From Larus michahellis (Eukaryota > Chordata > Aves > Charadriiformes > Laridae): a stretch of DNA of 64,000 nt. Location of the stretch: NCBI RefSeq assembly GCF_964199755.1, contig NC_133898.1, positions 32,925,985 to 32,989,984 of the forward strand. Direction: 5' to 3'. A program made the position numbers and the translations under genes. How positions within the stretch are numbered: position 1 is the first letter of the stretch; each line of letters opens with the position of its first letter. The notes below the pieces were generated by a model, which saw only the letters and a program-made list of their open reading frames with translations, was not told where the DNA came from and ran no database searches. Of this stretch, positions 49,516-61,951 are shown piece after piece.

Positions 49516-51470
49516 ACATTTGACAGTAATCAGCATTTTCCCTAGAACATACCACTTAAATGCACAGAAATCTAAATAAAAAAGTGTTCTCATAATTTTG
49601 AAATCCTCATCTGGATCTGTTTCTCATTTAAGAAAAAAAAATTAGATTCATTCTTATTTTGCTCAAACGAGTACATACGTCTCTGGTTTAAATAATAGAA
49701 AGCAGAAAAAGATTTTTGAGGTGATATTTCCAGTGATGAGTTCCAAATTTTTTGGAGGGAGGAGCATGAAAGAATGGAGTGGGAGTTTTTTTAAGCTACA
49801 ATGACAGTTAATCTAGTTTGAATGTTAATTGTGCTAATTGATTTCTTTTCAGTCTGAGACTTTCCAATATACGTACTTTCAGCTTGGGTGCAATATTTAA
49901 AGGTTTGTTATAAAACTCCTTTATTTGGAGCTTATTACACAGCACAAACCCCAGCTGTGTAGCCTGACTTGTTAGCATTTCTTTTTCTTATACTAAACAA
50001 TGAAAAGCCACTTCCCATAGAACTGTGACGTACAATATTTCTATAATCTTAATATAATTTTCTTTCAACCACAGACTTTGTGTGTCCTCATGCTTTTCTG
50101 GGATAAAATTTTCAGAGGAACAAAATCCCTAAAAAAGTAATTAATCATCTGGTTCTGGTTACGCAAATGGCCCGATTCTGTGACCTTCAAACCTCTCTCC
50201 CCCTCAAAGAAAGCAATAAGAATGTAAAGTACAGAGAGACAGATTTTTTAGAGGTATTGAGGCTCTGACTCCCGCTGACTGTTAAAACAATCTCATCCTC
50301 AACACTTCACAGAATATGTGCTATGCCATACACCAGTGGGCCCTTAGTTTCATCCTGCATTTTGATTTCCCCTTATTGATAGATGCAAGTCCTTCATAAT
50401 TTTTTTTTTTACATTCTTTACTTGTAATTCAAGTAAGCTTTCAAGTATAGCTTGAAAATTCCCATTTATCTGATTAAAATTTGCAAATCAATGTTTACCA
50501 AAGACTTCTTGAGAGTTGCACACATTGCTTGTGTATTGAAATTCAGTAGCAATGTATTACATGGCACATCTTAGGTAACTTTCCCCACTTGACTAAAGCT
50601 CATGATCACACAACCGTCATCTGCTACACAAATCCTCACTTCAGCAGGTTGCTGATGGACATCACTAATGCACTAGTATAGTGGAGTGGCTAACTTTCTG
50701 TTAGATGACCCATAGGAAAATACAACCAGACAATGTTGTTCTCCAGGAAGGAGCGGAGGACAAGTTCTGACAGTGATGACAATGATTCCACGAGGCCCAT
50801 CTTTGGTCCCAGCAGGGTGAAGCTTTCAGCCCAGCTCCACAGGGAGGATTCAGGCAGTCCCAAGGCAGCCTGTAGCCATCACCAACCATGGCCTTGACAT
50901 GGGAGCCAGGCTTAATTGCTGGTGAGCCAAATCTGCCTGCTTTCCAGGGGTGGTAAAAAGAAAATACATTTCCTTCCCCCACAAAAAATGCTGCTCCCAT
51001 CCAAACACTAAACATTTGGTATGAGAAGAGAAATTTTAAAGTAGTCCTGCTCCCTGGGCATCCTGGTTCCAGACAACCCTGGGCAGCAACTGCCAAAGGA
51101 GACACGGGACTCAATTCCATAGGTTCTTAGGAAACTTTAAAGTTTTGTGAATTTGTATTTTCCAGTGGGAGAATGAGGAATCACCATGAGTGCAGTGCTA
51201 CATTGAAAAGTGCAGGGTTGTGATTATTTCTGTTGGAATTAGACACCAAAGTATCGTGAAAAAAATTGAGTTGATGTGCCTGTTTGCATTTTTAGGGAAT
51301 CAAGTACTTTTTAAGAATCTAGTTCTATAAATTCCAATCAAAATCAAGGCCTTAAAGCAAATTAACAGTTCCTGACCCAAAAAGTTTTAAAAGAGTAAAA
51401 ATTTGTACACTAGAAGACCAATCTAAACTTTTTAGACTAGTCTAAACCAGACTCAAATGAGAATTTTGGG

Positions 51471-51611
51471 ACGCTATTTCCTCAGCAGGGAATTGAAATA
51501 CAGGTAGTGTAAGTCACTTGCCCAAGGATCACATGAGAATTGGCTGACAGGAGCAAGAGTCAAACTTAGATCTTCTGTGTCTCAAAGTAGTCCCTTAGCT
51601 ACAAGACCATG
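51471..51611 (+). repeat. MIR-like SINE fragment
   Basis: 'gtgtaagtcacttgcccaaggatcacatgagaat' and 'agcaagagtcaaacttagatcttctgtgtc...gtagtcccttagctacaagaccat' follow the MIR core and 3' part ('aagtgacttgcccaaggtcacacag...gcagagccaggattcgaacccaggtctcctgactcc...ctctaaccactagaccat') in the right order. It is an old, inactive tRNA-derived SINE. Limits are approximate. Confidence 0.68.
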
Positions 51612-52300
51612 TTACAAATTCCATCCAAGCGCTATGAACTAACTGATCTTTTAGTGCAGTTCTACATATCCTGTCGATAACTGTTCAATCTGCGGTAACA
51701 GGTTTTAAAGATTCATGAATGGTTATTGTATAAAGCAGTGCCCTTAAATCCCATTACCACTGCGTAAATCCTATGCTGCTCTCACGTGTACTTGGTCCTG
51801 AACCAAGGGGGTTCTGTGCATGAGAGACACAGGATGCACGAGAGCAGGATGAGTCCAATAGTTCTATAATTGTGTATTGTGCAACACATTCCTTTTCCTC
51901 CTCTTTTTTTTTCCTTGTATATTCCCTGAGAGAATTCATACAGAGCTAAATTACCCCTTCGGGAAAATGTATGAAAAAAAAAAAAAATCTCCTCTTGAAG
52001 CCTCTTGTATCTTCCTTCCAGATGTCCGTATCATTCTCCAGTCGATCTGTAGGCTCTTCTTTGGCAGTGCTAGGCCTGTGCTTTCTCAGAAGTTGTAACA
52101 TGCTTGAGTGTTGGTGGCTGCCTTATTGTTTATATGATTAGTCACTCTTGGACTATTTTAAGGAGGTGATGTATAATTTTTGTAAATTTTAGATAAACTT
52201 CATTTATTTTCTGATGACTGATGCTGACCAGTTATCTGGCTAATTGCATTTTCTAGTTATTTTCTCCAGAATTTGAAAAGTGTTCAAAATGAACAAAAGC

Positions 52301-52367
52301 TTTTCTTTCTTGCTTGCTTGCTTTCATTTTCTTTTTCTTTTTTTTCTTCTTTTTTTTTTTTTTTTTT
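52301..52367. repeat. Long pyrimidine tract with T18 run
   Basis: CTTG units, then CT-rich sequence, then 18 T (52350-52367), followed by GAGGAGGGGGAG. A tract this long is asymmetric between strands and prone to slippage. Confidence 0.9.
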
Positions 52368-52954
52368 GAGGAGGGGGAGCTGTTGTAATAAAGCTAACAA
52401 AACTCTAGCTGAACTACAGCTTTATAATAAAACTTGTGACAAGTTCTGGGATCTAAGCCAAAGTCAAACCAAATGTACAGTTTACGAGGGTGAAAGGTTT
52501 TACTGGCCAGTCTGGTTCTCTTCCAAAATGCCTTCATTTCACATGTAAACGCTAATAGAAACAAACAGTGGTAGTACCATTAACTTCTATTTTTGCCTCA
52601 CCACCTCCATGTCATGCAATAAGCCAAAGAAAGAAATCACAAGTAGAAAATCGGAGGAGGGGGAAAAAGCAGGAGAAAGAAGAATGAAATGAAACTCCTT
52701 TAGATCCCGCTCTCCGAATTCCATCTGGCCCACTGAGACTTCCTCAAAATTATTGGCAAAATGTGTTATTATTTTGGGAGGAGAAGCGGAAGGTAAAGGA
52801 AGGAAAGGGGAGGGCTCAGGCTAGCTCAAAAAGATCCGTAATTATAAAAAGCTGCTTTTTTGTTCCTCCCAAGCTTTGTTTTTCTCTGCAACACCAAGCC
52901 AGCATAGTGGGAAGCACATAGATTCATTTGTACATGCCTGATCGTCATTTTGTG

Positions 52955-53035
52955 ACGAGCCCCAGATTCTCCTCCTTGGTTCTGTTTAAGACAAAACTCC
53001 TTCTGAAGTCTATGGGAGTTGAGCCTAAATAAGCC
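52955..53035. repeat. Probable ancient sauropsid dispersed repeat fragment
   Basis: 'gagccccagattctcctcc' and 'aaaactccttctgaagtctatgggagttgagcctaaataagc' resemble an old repeat of reptile and bird genomes ('aactcccattgaagtcaatgggagttttgcctgagtaagg'). It is loosely matched, and the family is not named here. Confidence 0.42.
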
Positions 53036-55145
53036 GCAACATGAAGCAAGAGACTCCCAGGGCCCCCTTGCTCACTGTGATACTACGCACACAGCATGTC
53101 TATGAAAAACGTGCTTGCATTATTCTTCCCACATCCTTCTCTGTTTCAGCTCCTATCCATTTGTTTGTTGCCTTCTCTGATTGCATCTCGTAATAAACCC
53201 AAGACTGATAGCTCCTTAAGGCAGTGGCTTTCCATTTACTCTGTGTTTACAGTATACTTCTGCCAAAAGTACAACCTTATGCCAAGGTTATATATCAGTG
53301 CCTGAACGTGATATATTTTTAATTTTTAATTTCCGAGCTATATTAAGTAAGTAATCGCATGATTACTGGCAATTAGATTTTCCCTATATTTAAACTGCTT
53401 GCACTCCCGCTGACTTCCCTGTATGCAAAGCTGGTGCTGAGACTGCAACACGTCTCATTTCTTGGGCCACACCAACACTACTTGTGCTCAGCACAGTCAT
53501 TTTCCCCCGAGGAGTGGTTAGCATGAAGAACTATGCATTCTGCTCCTTTTGAGGAGCCGTGGCTAAAATATTTGTAAGCACTACGCACAGGCTAGCATGA
53601 CAGGGGCGTTTCCATTTGTCCCTGTGCTGTAACTGCAGATTATAGGAACTCGTGAATTAGCATTTGCTTTGTTTTTTCATGAATAAACCGATTGATTCAG
53701 CTCATCTCTCTGGAGTCCTGCATCTGCAGAAACCTGAGTGTAGAGACATAAAAGATGTCAACACATGTTGGATCCTGATCTCTTAGCTCTAGGAATTACT
53801 ATAATGCAGCACTCATGTATGTACAATGACACACAATAAATACAACGACAATCATAAATTCACAGGAGAGTTGTGCTGTTTCATCTTTGCTCTAACCGTT
53901 TTTATTTCTCTCTCTCTGGATGAATTTAACAGCATATCTTAGAGCATCTTTTCCTGGGAATTGAGGGGAATCTGACAAAAATAGTGCTTTCAGCAGAGTA
54001 CCAGAATGCACTTTGTGACAGGAATCAACTTCAAATCAAAACAAAATGGGAAGCTCTACTTTACTGACATCCCTCAGCTTGCCTGCCTTAGTGTTAAACT
54101 ATTAAGTACGCGGCACTTAGTTTGCAGAATGGTTATGTCATCTTAAAAAAACTTTATTAAATCATTCAGCAGCCTGTCATAGAACTTAACGTAAGCTGTA
54201 AAAATATTGGTGGGGTCTTCTGATGGAAGACACTTCACAACACGTCTCTGGGCGCAGACATGCATTAAGGCATGATTGTGCTTACTACCCTGATGTGCAT
54301 GCTGATCTGAAGCCTTGTGTAGTTTCCTAATACACGCCGGATGTCTCATGACTGACTCACACCATGTCCATGCTGCGATCAGGATGTGCAATTCCTAAAG
54401 ACATTTCTTTGGAGGCTTCAACAGACCTAGCCCAAATAGTTACCAAATGTGGCTAGTCTGAAACTGGGTGGTATCTTTTTCAGAGGAGTTTGTGCCTCTG
54501 AGTTTTAGGACACTTGCACCTATAGAAGAGGCTTTTGCCTGTCCTATGCATGGATTTGCATAATCTAGTTAGGAACTTTTAAACGTGTAGGCTATGACGT
54601 GTACAAGGGAGAGAGCAAGCAAGGGCAAATGTGAACAAAGGGACCTTCCAAAATCACTGTTGCATGCACCATTTTTTTTTGTTGTTGTTTTCAGAAGTTA
54701 TCCTCTAACAAAAAATATCTACAAAAATATAAGAGCGTGCCAGACTTTGCTGAACGTGACCATTTCAGGTTGGACACATGCAACTGACAGACTCCTCATA
54801 AACTAACTTCCTTTAATTTAATGACCTGTACCTGATGCGGACTTAATCATGATCACTTTCCATATAGCTCACAGACATACTATGTTACAAGGATGAACTT
54901 AATTTTCACAATGTCCTCTGCTGCTCTTATGACATAAAAAAATGCTGGGAATCAGCAGCAGGCATACCTTCGGTGCCAGGCTCACTTGCCACTCCGCTAG
55001 AGTGGATTAACTGAATAATAGTAAACAACCCAGGGCGGGACGAAAGCAACGCTTGGGAAATAAAAGCAAAAAAATTTACATACGGTGGAGGGCCCATCAG
55101 AAGCAGAAATCCACTTGATGATTGACTCTCAGATTGCACGGCAGC

Positions 55146-55169
55146 AACCTGGAAAAGAACCTGGAAAAG
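55146..55169. repeat. 12-bp tandem duplication
   Basis: The unit AACCTGGAAAAG occurs twice head to tail without mismatch. Confidence 0.85.
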
Positions 55170-57360
55170 AATGCTGTAGAGAAACCTTATAGCTCAGTGC
55201 AAAGGCGAGCAAGAGAAAGTGTACCCATTGCTGAAAAAGTTACTTCTTAATAAATGTAATTTAACACTGCCACAGATGTACAACTAAATTTTCATGTCAA
55301 CCCCCAATTAAACAGTGGCAAGACAACAAGAGTTCAAGTTCATGGTGGTTTGTTTTGGTTTCGGGTTTTTTTCCCCGCTTCTTTGTTTAGTCATTGTTTG
55401 AAAATGGCCAAGAAGCTGAGATGATTTTGAATCTGGATAGGGTGAATGGGTAAAGCCAGCCTCACGTCTACTTCTGACTTGCCAAAGGTGGAACTTAACA
55501 TACCCATTTACATCCAGCTTCCCTTGGAGGAAAACAGGACTGGCCATAACAGATCAGACCCAAAACACACAGAGTTTAGCACCAGGCTTCTGGGGACTAT
55601 CAATACCAGACCACTCAGGGCAGTTTAAGAGCTCAAGAGTAGGCAGAGAGGGAACTAACTCCCTTCCCTTCTAGCCCGCCACAGCACTGATTTCAGCAAA
55701 ATGTGCTCAGATCTTGGGATGAGCTTGATGCTGCTGCAGTTACAGTGTTGCTGATACTGGAGTTCATTTGGCTCACAGCCAGTTGACACCTTGTTTGCTG
55801 TAATGACAGTGTAGACTCCCTCCTTAATAACTGAGGAGCGGTCCAAGCCCCAAAACAGAATTCTTAATCTAGCCAATGGTATTATAACTGTGGATATGCT
55901 CGTTACTGGTTTAAACAGCTCTTCAGGCTTCCCTTGCTCCAAACGGGTATGTTTCTTGCGGGTCTGAGTCATTATCCCTCTGCTTATACTCTCTTGGGAG
56001 TTCATGAATCTTGTATTCTCTTTCTATTCAACAAATTCAGTTTTAAGAGAATGATTCACTTTCTGCCTGTGAAGGTAAGAAATATCTTTTTGAACTCTTA
56101 CTCTGTGCTGATACCAGCTATACAAAAGATAGATGTACCGCAACTTACTGGAGAAACACCTGGCTTAGCAGAGACACACTTCGCAAAGTGGCAAGTTTTC
56201 AGAAGCAGCCCTCTCTTCTGCATATTTTCTGGCTGACCTGTGATTCTCAAGAGCCTCTAGTAAGAGTTAAGTGACTCTCTACCGAATAGCGCTCATAAGT
56301 AAGTGTTTAATTTTGGTGTGAGCCAAATGCTTAAATTCCTTAATGTATATGGACCCAACAGCTCTTGCCTGTCTGCTCAGAAGAGATCTAATTTGCTCTA
56401 ATTAAAAAATATGTGTCTCCATTAGCTCTCCTGGGACCTGCCTATGCTTACTAAACTAGGCTTTCTGTATAGACTTATCTATATAGATTCCTTGCTCATT
56501 ATGACCCACATGATCTTTTTTTATTTTTTTTTTAAAAAAAGAAGTTCACTTTCAGTGTTACAGTGGCAAGAGGATACTATTGCGGCAATTATCCCTGCTT
56601 AGAAGACAACTCAAGCCCTACTCTTAAAGTCACTGAGAATCCATAGCTCTGTTTGAATTCAGTGGGAATGACAGGAAACCCAAAGAGTGTTCTTCTAATT
56701 CTGTAAGACATACAGAAAAAAAAAATAAATCGGAATATGGGCCCCTTGACAAGGTGTCAAAATATTAGTGTCCTATTCATTCAGTTTGTTCTTGTTACCT
56801 TTTGTCTTGGGCAGCTCAACTCTTCCAGCCTACTGGAACGCTTTAGCAACAGTGCTGAATTCCAGAAACTATTGCTATTTCTGAATTCTGATTGCCCCAT
56901 GTGCACGTGATGCCAACAGTACCCTGAGGGAGCAACAAAAAGTGTTTGAACAGCAAGGTATTCCGCAGTCTTGTCTCATCAAGGAACCTGGGCTAAGATA
57001 TTAAAAGCAAACTGATGCCAGAACTCAGTTCTGTGCGCAAAGAACAGGCTTAAGGTAAACCAGAAAGGTTGAAGAGAGAGATAGAAAGTAATAAGGAACT
57101 AACAGGACAAGCGACCAATACTCAGTCTGAAGCACTCAGCTCAGTGAATATAGAATTTTCTTTTTTCAAGGTTTTGTTTAAAAAATTCAGAGAGAGAAAT
57201 TTCTTCAGGCTGGGGGTTGGGGGGGAGTGGATATCCTGTTTATCAACATCCATCTTTCTTCTTTTCTACCTCAAGGAGACACTCTTTATCTCCCCTGAGC
57301 ATCAGTCCAACTGGCTGGTTATTTCAGTTCTGTGGATATTCTGCTGATAGATATAATGTA

Positions 57361-60300
57361 GATTCCCATGCCAGATACTTGAGTTAATTAGCTTGTGGGC
57401 TGCTGGTGTCAGACTTGTTTAGTGCAGGAAAAATAGCTGACAACAAATCATCACTGTGTGAGATCTTGATTATTGTTTGGATCCAAACAGCAACACGCTG
57501 GCACCGAATTACAAGTGTTTTCAATCACAGAAGGATGTTCTAATGCTAACACAATGATGCTGGCTTCTTTTAGGAGAAAGGAGCTGAATCATTGATGGCC
57601 TCTGGTCTTGTACGCTTACTTGCTATTTGTTCAAATTTCATTTAGGTAATGCTCTCTTCTGTGGCGTCATAGGGTTGAGGGCCGAGATCTTCAGTTTTTA
57701 AAGGACTCTGATAACCAGTTGTCAGAACCCAGGGATGACCAGTTGAGCATACTAGACATGCTATACAGTGAGTCCGCACTCACACAAATGTTACATACAT
57801 GCATTTCATTACTTAGGGAGATTAACTTGAACACAGGCTGAACAAGAGATCTCCTCCTTTCCGTGTGTCTCTCCAACTCTCCAACCTCTTTCCACGCTGC
57901 TTAGTTTCCACCAAAAGTGCCACTGGTCTTTTGAAGAAAATATTTATTGCTCACTGCAACTACCCTTGCTTTAGATGTGCCCTCTACCCCACAGCGGTAA
58001 GCGTTATATCAGAGTTTCATTCCCCATGAGCCAAAGTGTAGATCAGAGATGCTCAAAGTTTTCAAGGTACAAGACTGCAATGACAGTACAAAGCAAGAAT
58101 TTCCTGCAGTTCATCCCTTTGCAGTGTTTCCAACTTTGGGGTGAATTTTGGAAAGGTGTGGTGTTTGTAGATAATATTAAGGTGTTTAGATTCTGTGGTG
58201 TTGAGATCAAGGAGGTATGCACAAAGATATACATTTGGTTTTGCACATAGATCTGGACGTTTCTGCTGTTGTTTGTTGTCTCACTTTAAGTGTTGTGATA
58301 TTCAGATTCCAGACAGCAACGTGGCTAAGTGCTGGTTGGAAAATAAAACGGACAATTATCACCTGATATGTTGTGTAAATTATTATTTTTTTCAGCTTCA
58401 TCAAGATATCCTGTTGAAAATACTGACTTTCATCATTGCTCCCCTCATCTCACTCCATTATTTTAGTAACAGAAACTATCCAAACTTCTAATGAAATGCA
58501 CTAGTACCAAGGCAATCTCAGTGACTGCAATAAAATGATATGGAAAATGTGGTTCTCCCATGTATACTTTCCACCAGCATTTTGCAACTTCCGTGGTCTA
58601 ATCAGAATAACAAAGGGAGGTCGCAAGTCTGAACCTAGAATCAGAAACCTAGCTGAGTCAGGATACAGAAAAGCCACAACTTTAATCTCTGAGGATACTC
58701 CAATGACCTGTTTTGAACCTCGGAAAAGTTGCTTCTGAATCATCAAACCTCAGTAGGTTGACAGCTGTAGAATCATGGTAGAGATAAAGGAGGTTCTGCG
58801 CTTTGAGAACTTGCACAAGCAGCAACAGGCAACTCTAGCCATGTAATTAGCCTCTTTATATGTAATTAGTACAATACGTAATTTGGAACTCTTGGAGTTA
58901 ATTATACAACGTACATGCCTGAATTCATTCTATGGGTAGCAATTTGTGCATTGTGTGTTATACCTTGAATCTGTAAACAGAAAAGAATTTTTGGTGATGA
59001 AGTCTATCCCACTAAGTATGAAAACAGACCGGAAAGGAGACATGGGATTCTTCTGCATATCTTTTAGGGGAAGCAGACAATGGCAGATTTTAGGAGATGT
59101 GGAAATGCAATACAAAATGAAATGCAACTGTCAACCTATTCTAATTACACTCAGAGACATGGAAAAGCTATAACAGAAGAGCAACGAACATGATAATAAT
59201 TTTAGCTGTGACTTGTTTGACAAGATCCTGACACAGACCCTTTAGAAACTGCAATATTAAACAGACTCTCAACTTTCTCTGTTAGTTTTTAAGCCTCATA
59301 CGTAACTCGAAATAGAGTCCCGAATTCAATCTCTTCATCCTGAATGAAATGGGGATGCTCTTATAAGATTAATCATGTACTTTCAACAGCTACGTTCCTC
59401 CTAAAACACAAGCATCTCAGCTCGGGATGGCTGAATATAGATTACTAAATAGTACCACGGGGTAAATCTATTTCTTCAAATCACTTGGAAATTTGTGGGG
59501 AAAGTAAAGAGCTGGGGAATTCAGAGGGGTATGAATTATTCATTGCAAACATTCAATCTATCAGTTTCATTAGATTACAAGGATGGAGCCAAACAGATGT
59601 GACCAGGCAGTTGGACAGGGGAAACGGAGAACTTCTAAAAATACCAGTTTGTCAAACGCACCTTCTGGACTGATTTTGTGCCGCACGGTGTTATTGCTTG
59701 TGCCAGCTCATCTCTGGGACCACTCAAAAATGTCTGAAAAGAAGCTGGTGGTTCCAAACTAGTTTCCAAGACCCATATTACAGAAAGGGCCTAACAAGCT
59801 GTGACAGCAAAATAGCCAGGGACTCTAAGCCTTGCAAATGATCCTTGCAAGTCAGGACAGTGTCAGGTGCTACACTGATGGTGTTAAATCCAGTGACGGA
59901 AAATTTTGTGGAAATATTGGTTCAGGACAGCAGAAAACCAAACCGGCTAAGAAAGCGTCATATATCAAGTGCTCAGAGCACAAAAGGGAGATGGGGACCA
60001 GTGTCCGTTACTAGTTACAGAATATAAAGTAGCGTAAATCACCACGATAATTCCTATGAGACTACAAAAATTCGATTATGTCAAAGTTTTAAAGTAGTAA
60101 TAAATATAATGGTACAAAATGTAACCACTGCCTAATCATTCCTTAAAAATAGAAATCTCCTACACTGAAATAAGAACACAATACAAATCAATACATACTT
60201 AAAATAGCCATTAGGCAGAAATTCTTGTGTGATAGCTACAGCTCTATCAGCCAGAAAAATTGCAATTTAGCTACATAATTTCCTTTACTTAAACAAAGAA

Positions 60301-61692
60301 ACCTATCAAATTCACAAAATTTGCATGCTTCTCTTTTAAGATGCCAGATCTGCTGCTTTAGGACAAGCACTTTATGGGCGGGACACACGTTGCGCGTTTT
60401 CAGTTATGTTTCTTCCAAGTAACACATCCGCAGCCTAGCCTGCTTTTTTATAAGTAAACTGGACAGGTATCTGCTTTTTAAGCTCAGGCCACAAAAAAGG
60501 GCAAACTATTTTTATCATTCGACGCTGTAACGCTTCAGACTGCGTAGAAGTCCAGAGTTTACTCTGAAGAACTCTGTTTAACTTCTTCCTCTTATCCTTT
60601 TGGGAGGAAGGGTATATAAACAGGAAATTTATATCTAAGGTTACCCAGGAAAGGAATGGAGAGCTGTTACTGTTTGAAATTTATTGATGAGGGTAAGATA
60701 ACCATGTTCAGTCTGGTTCTAAATTAACGTTAGTCCTTAATTTAGGCATAGTATTCGGGTTCCCTTGCACAGAAGGCTGTTGAGATTTAGTTGCAGTAGT
60801 GTTAATTATGGATCCCACTCAAAACTGAGGCTTTCCAGTGCTGAAATACAGGGAAACATAAACACTGCTCTGAAAGGAGAATGTGGAAATAAGTGATAGC
60901 CTGTGATATTTCTGAGGCAGGGTTTGTACAGTAAAAGAGGAAGTTTTTAGGCCAGCTGGTATAATCAGAAGAAAACTTTCAGGCCCACAAATGCGTTTTC
61001 AAGGTGGAGCAGAGATTTCTGGCATTTTCTCATCTATATTGAAAAACCTATTTATTCCTATACTAATGGTAACTGATGCATCCAAGTCCAGAGAGAATTG
61101 CCCAAACACTTTGGATATTCAGCCTTAATCCCTCTCTGCTAAGTTTGCAGTGTGCATATCTAATTTTTGTTACATTACAGAATCGAGGGCCTGAGCAGTC
61201 AGCAAGTTAAGAATTATGCTTTGTTCCGATGAACGTAGGAACCTTACATGAATTCATACCATAGACGCTTCCCCAAGCCAGGAATTTCCTCCTCGCCTCG
61301 TTAAGTTCACAAGTCAGGTAGAGAGTCATGTAGCATATTGAATGATTCACGCATGTGATCAGAGGGGTTTGAAATAAAATGCTGGTATTATACACTCATA
61401 ATTAGGGATAACCTCCCACTCACCTCATGAAACTGTCTCTTCTCCCCATGATTGCTGACAGAAGCTTTCTGCATACACGGGGCTGGGGGCGGGGAGCGGG
61501 AACGGGACACGACAACAGGCTGCTAAAGGCAGAATTCCTGTAACTCAGGAGAGTGTTAAAGATGACTTCTGACTAAATAGCTGAGAGTGGGCAGCCATCA
61601 CGCCTTTCATTCTGAAACAGCCTCCCGCCTCAGGTTTCTTTTCCTTTATGGTCTAAATTGCAATGGCCATGACTGGAAACTGAATGACTGTT
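57361..61692. other. Unique noncoding DNA, no gene seen
   Basis: No gene or recognisable repeat. The stretch 57360-57640 is a motif-rich unique segment holding a 16-bp palindrome (57474-57489). A small GC-rich spot with a GC box (GGGGGCGGGG) lies near 61483-61500, and a CpG cluster near 60375-60400. Neither is long enough to call an island. Confidence 0.5.
57474..57489. promoter_or_regulatory. 16-bp palindrome TGTTTGGATCCAAACA
   Basis: A perfect 16-bp inverted repeat formed by two forkhead-like half sites, TGTTTG and CAAACA, around GATC. Protein binding is inferred from motif similarity only. Confidence 0.3.
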
Positions 61693-61732
61693 CCTGAACT
61701 TTTCGACGCAATCCTGAACTTTTTGATGCAAT
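61693..61732. repeat. 20-bp tandem duplication, two mismatches
   Basis: CCTGAACTTTTCGACGCAAT is followed directly by CCTGAACTTTTTGATGCAAT. The second unit differs from the first by C to T at two positions, both of which abolish a CpG-containing or C-rich context (TTCGACG versus TTTGATG). The pattern suits a duplication followed by cytosine deamination. Confidence 0.85.
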
Positions 61733-61913
61733 TAAGTCACAATGATTCAAAGACCATTTGAAAAAGACTCTCCAAAAGACACGATAAAGTCTGTGTAAGC
61801 AGAAATAAGGAATCAATTTTTTAAGTTTTGCCTACATCAAAGATTCGGCAACCTATAACAGCAGTCATGATAACTAAATGGTTTTCCTTCTCAGTGAAAT
61901 GCTCCTAAGGGGA

Positions 61914-61951
61914 CGGCTGAGAGAGGGAGAAAAAAAGAAAAAAAAAAAAAA
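61914..61951. repeat. A/G-only purine tract
   Basis: G/A sequence grading into long A runs, with a single strand composed only of purines for almost 40 bp. Confidence 0.8.

Larger units (their letters stand above)
48864..51470. other. Mostly unique noncoding DNA
   Basis: No supported gene. A 12-bp tandem duplication lies at 48949-48972. The longest frame, 50701-51120 on the minus strand (139 codons), shows no recognisable domain and is rich in S, G, W and C. Its region is slightly GC-richer than the neighbours, which alone can explain it. Confidence 0.5.
51612..57360. other. Mostly unique noncoding DNA
   Basis: No supported gene. It contains a pyrimidine tract with a T18 run (52301-52367), an old sauropsid-type fragment near 53.0 kb, a 12-bp tandem duplication (55146-55169) and a T/A self-complementary tract near 56520-56541. 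The frames at 52273-52548 and nearby are driven by the T run. Confidence 0.55.

Noticed and set aside
50701..51120. 139-codon minus-strand frame
   Set aside because: It lies in a locally GC-richer stretch where long frames arise by chance. The peptide is rich in S, G, W and C without recognisable motif.
56041..56074. 34-nt segment between CAG and GTAAGA
   Set aside because: The acceptor tract is interrupted by A residues and the length breaks frame. It was not strong enough to list.
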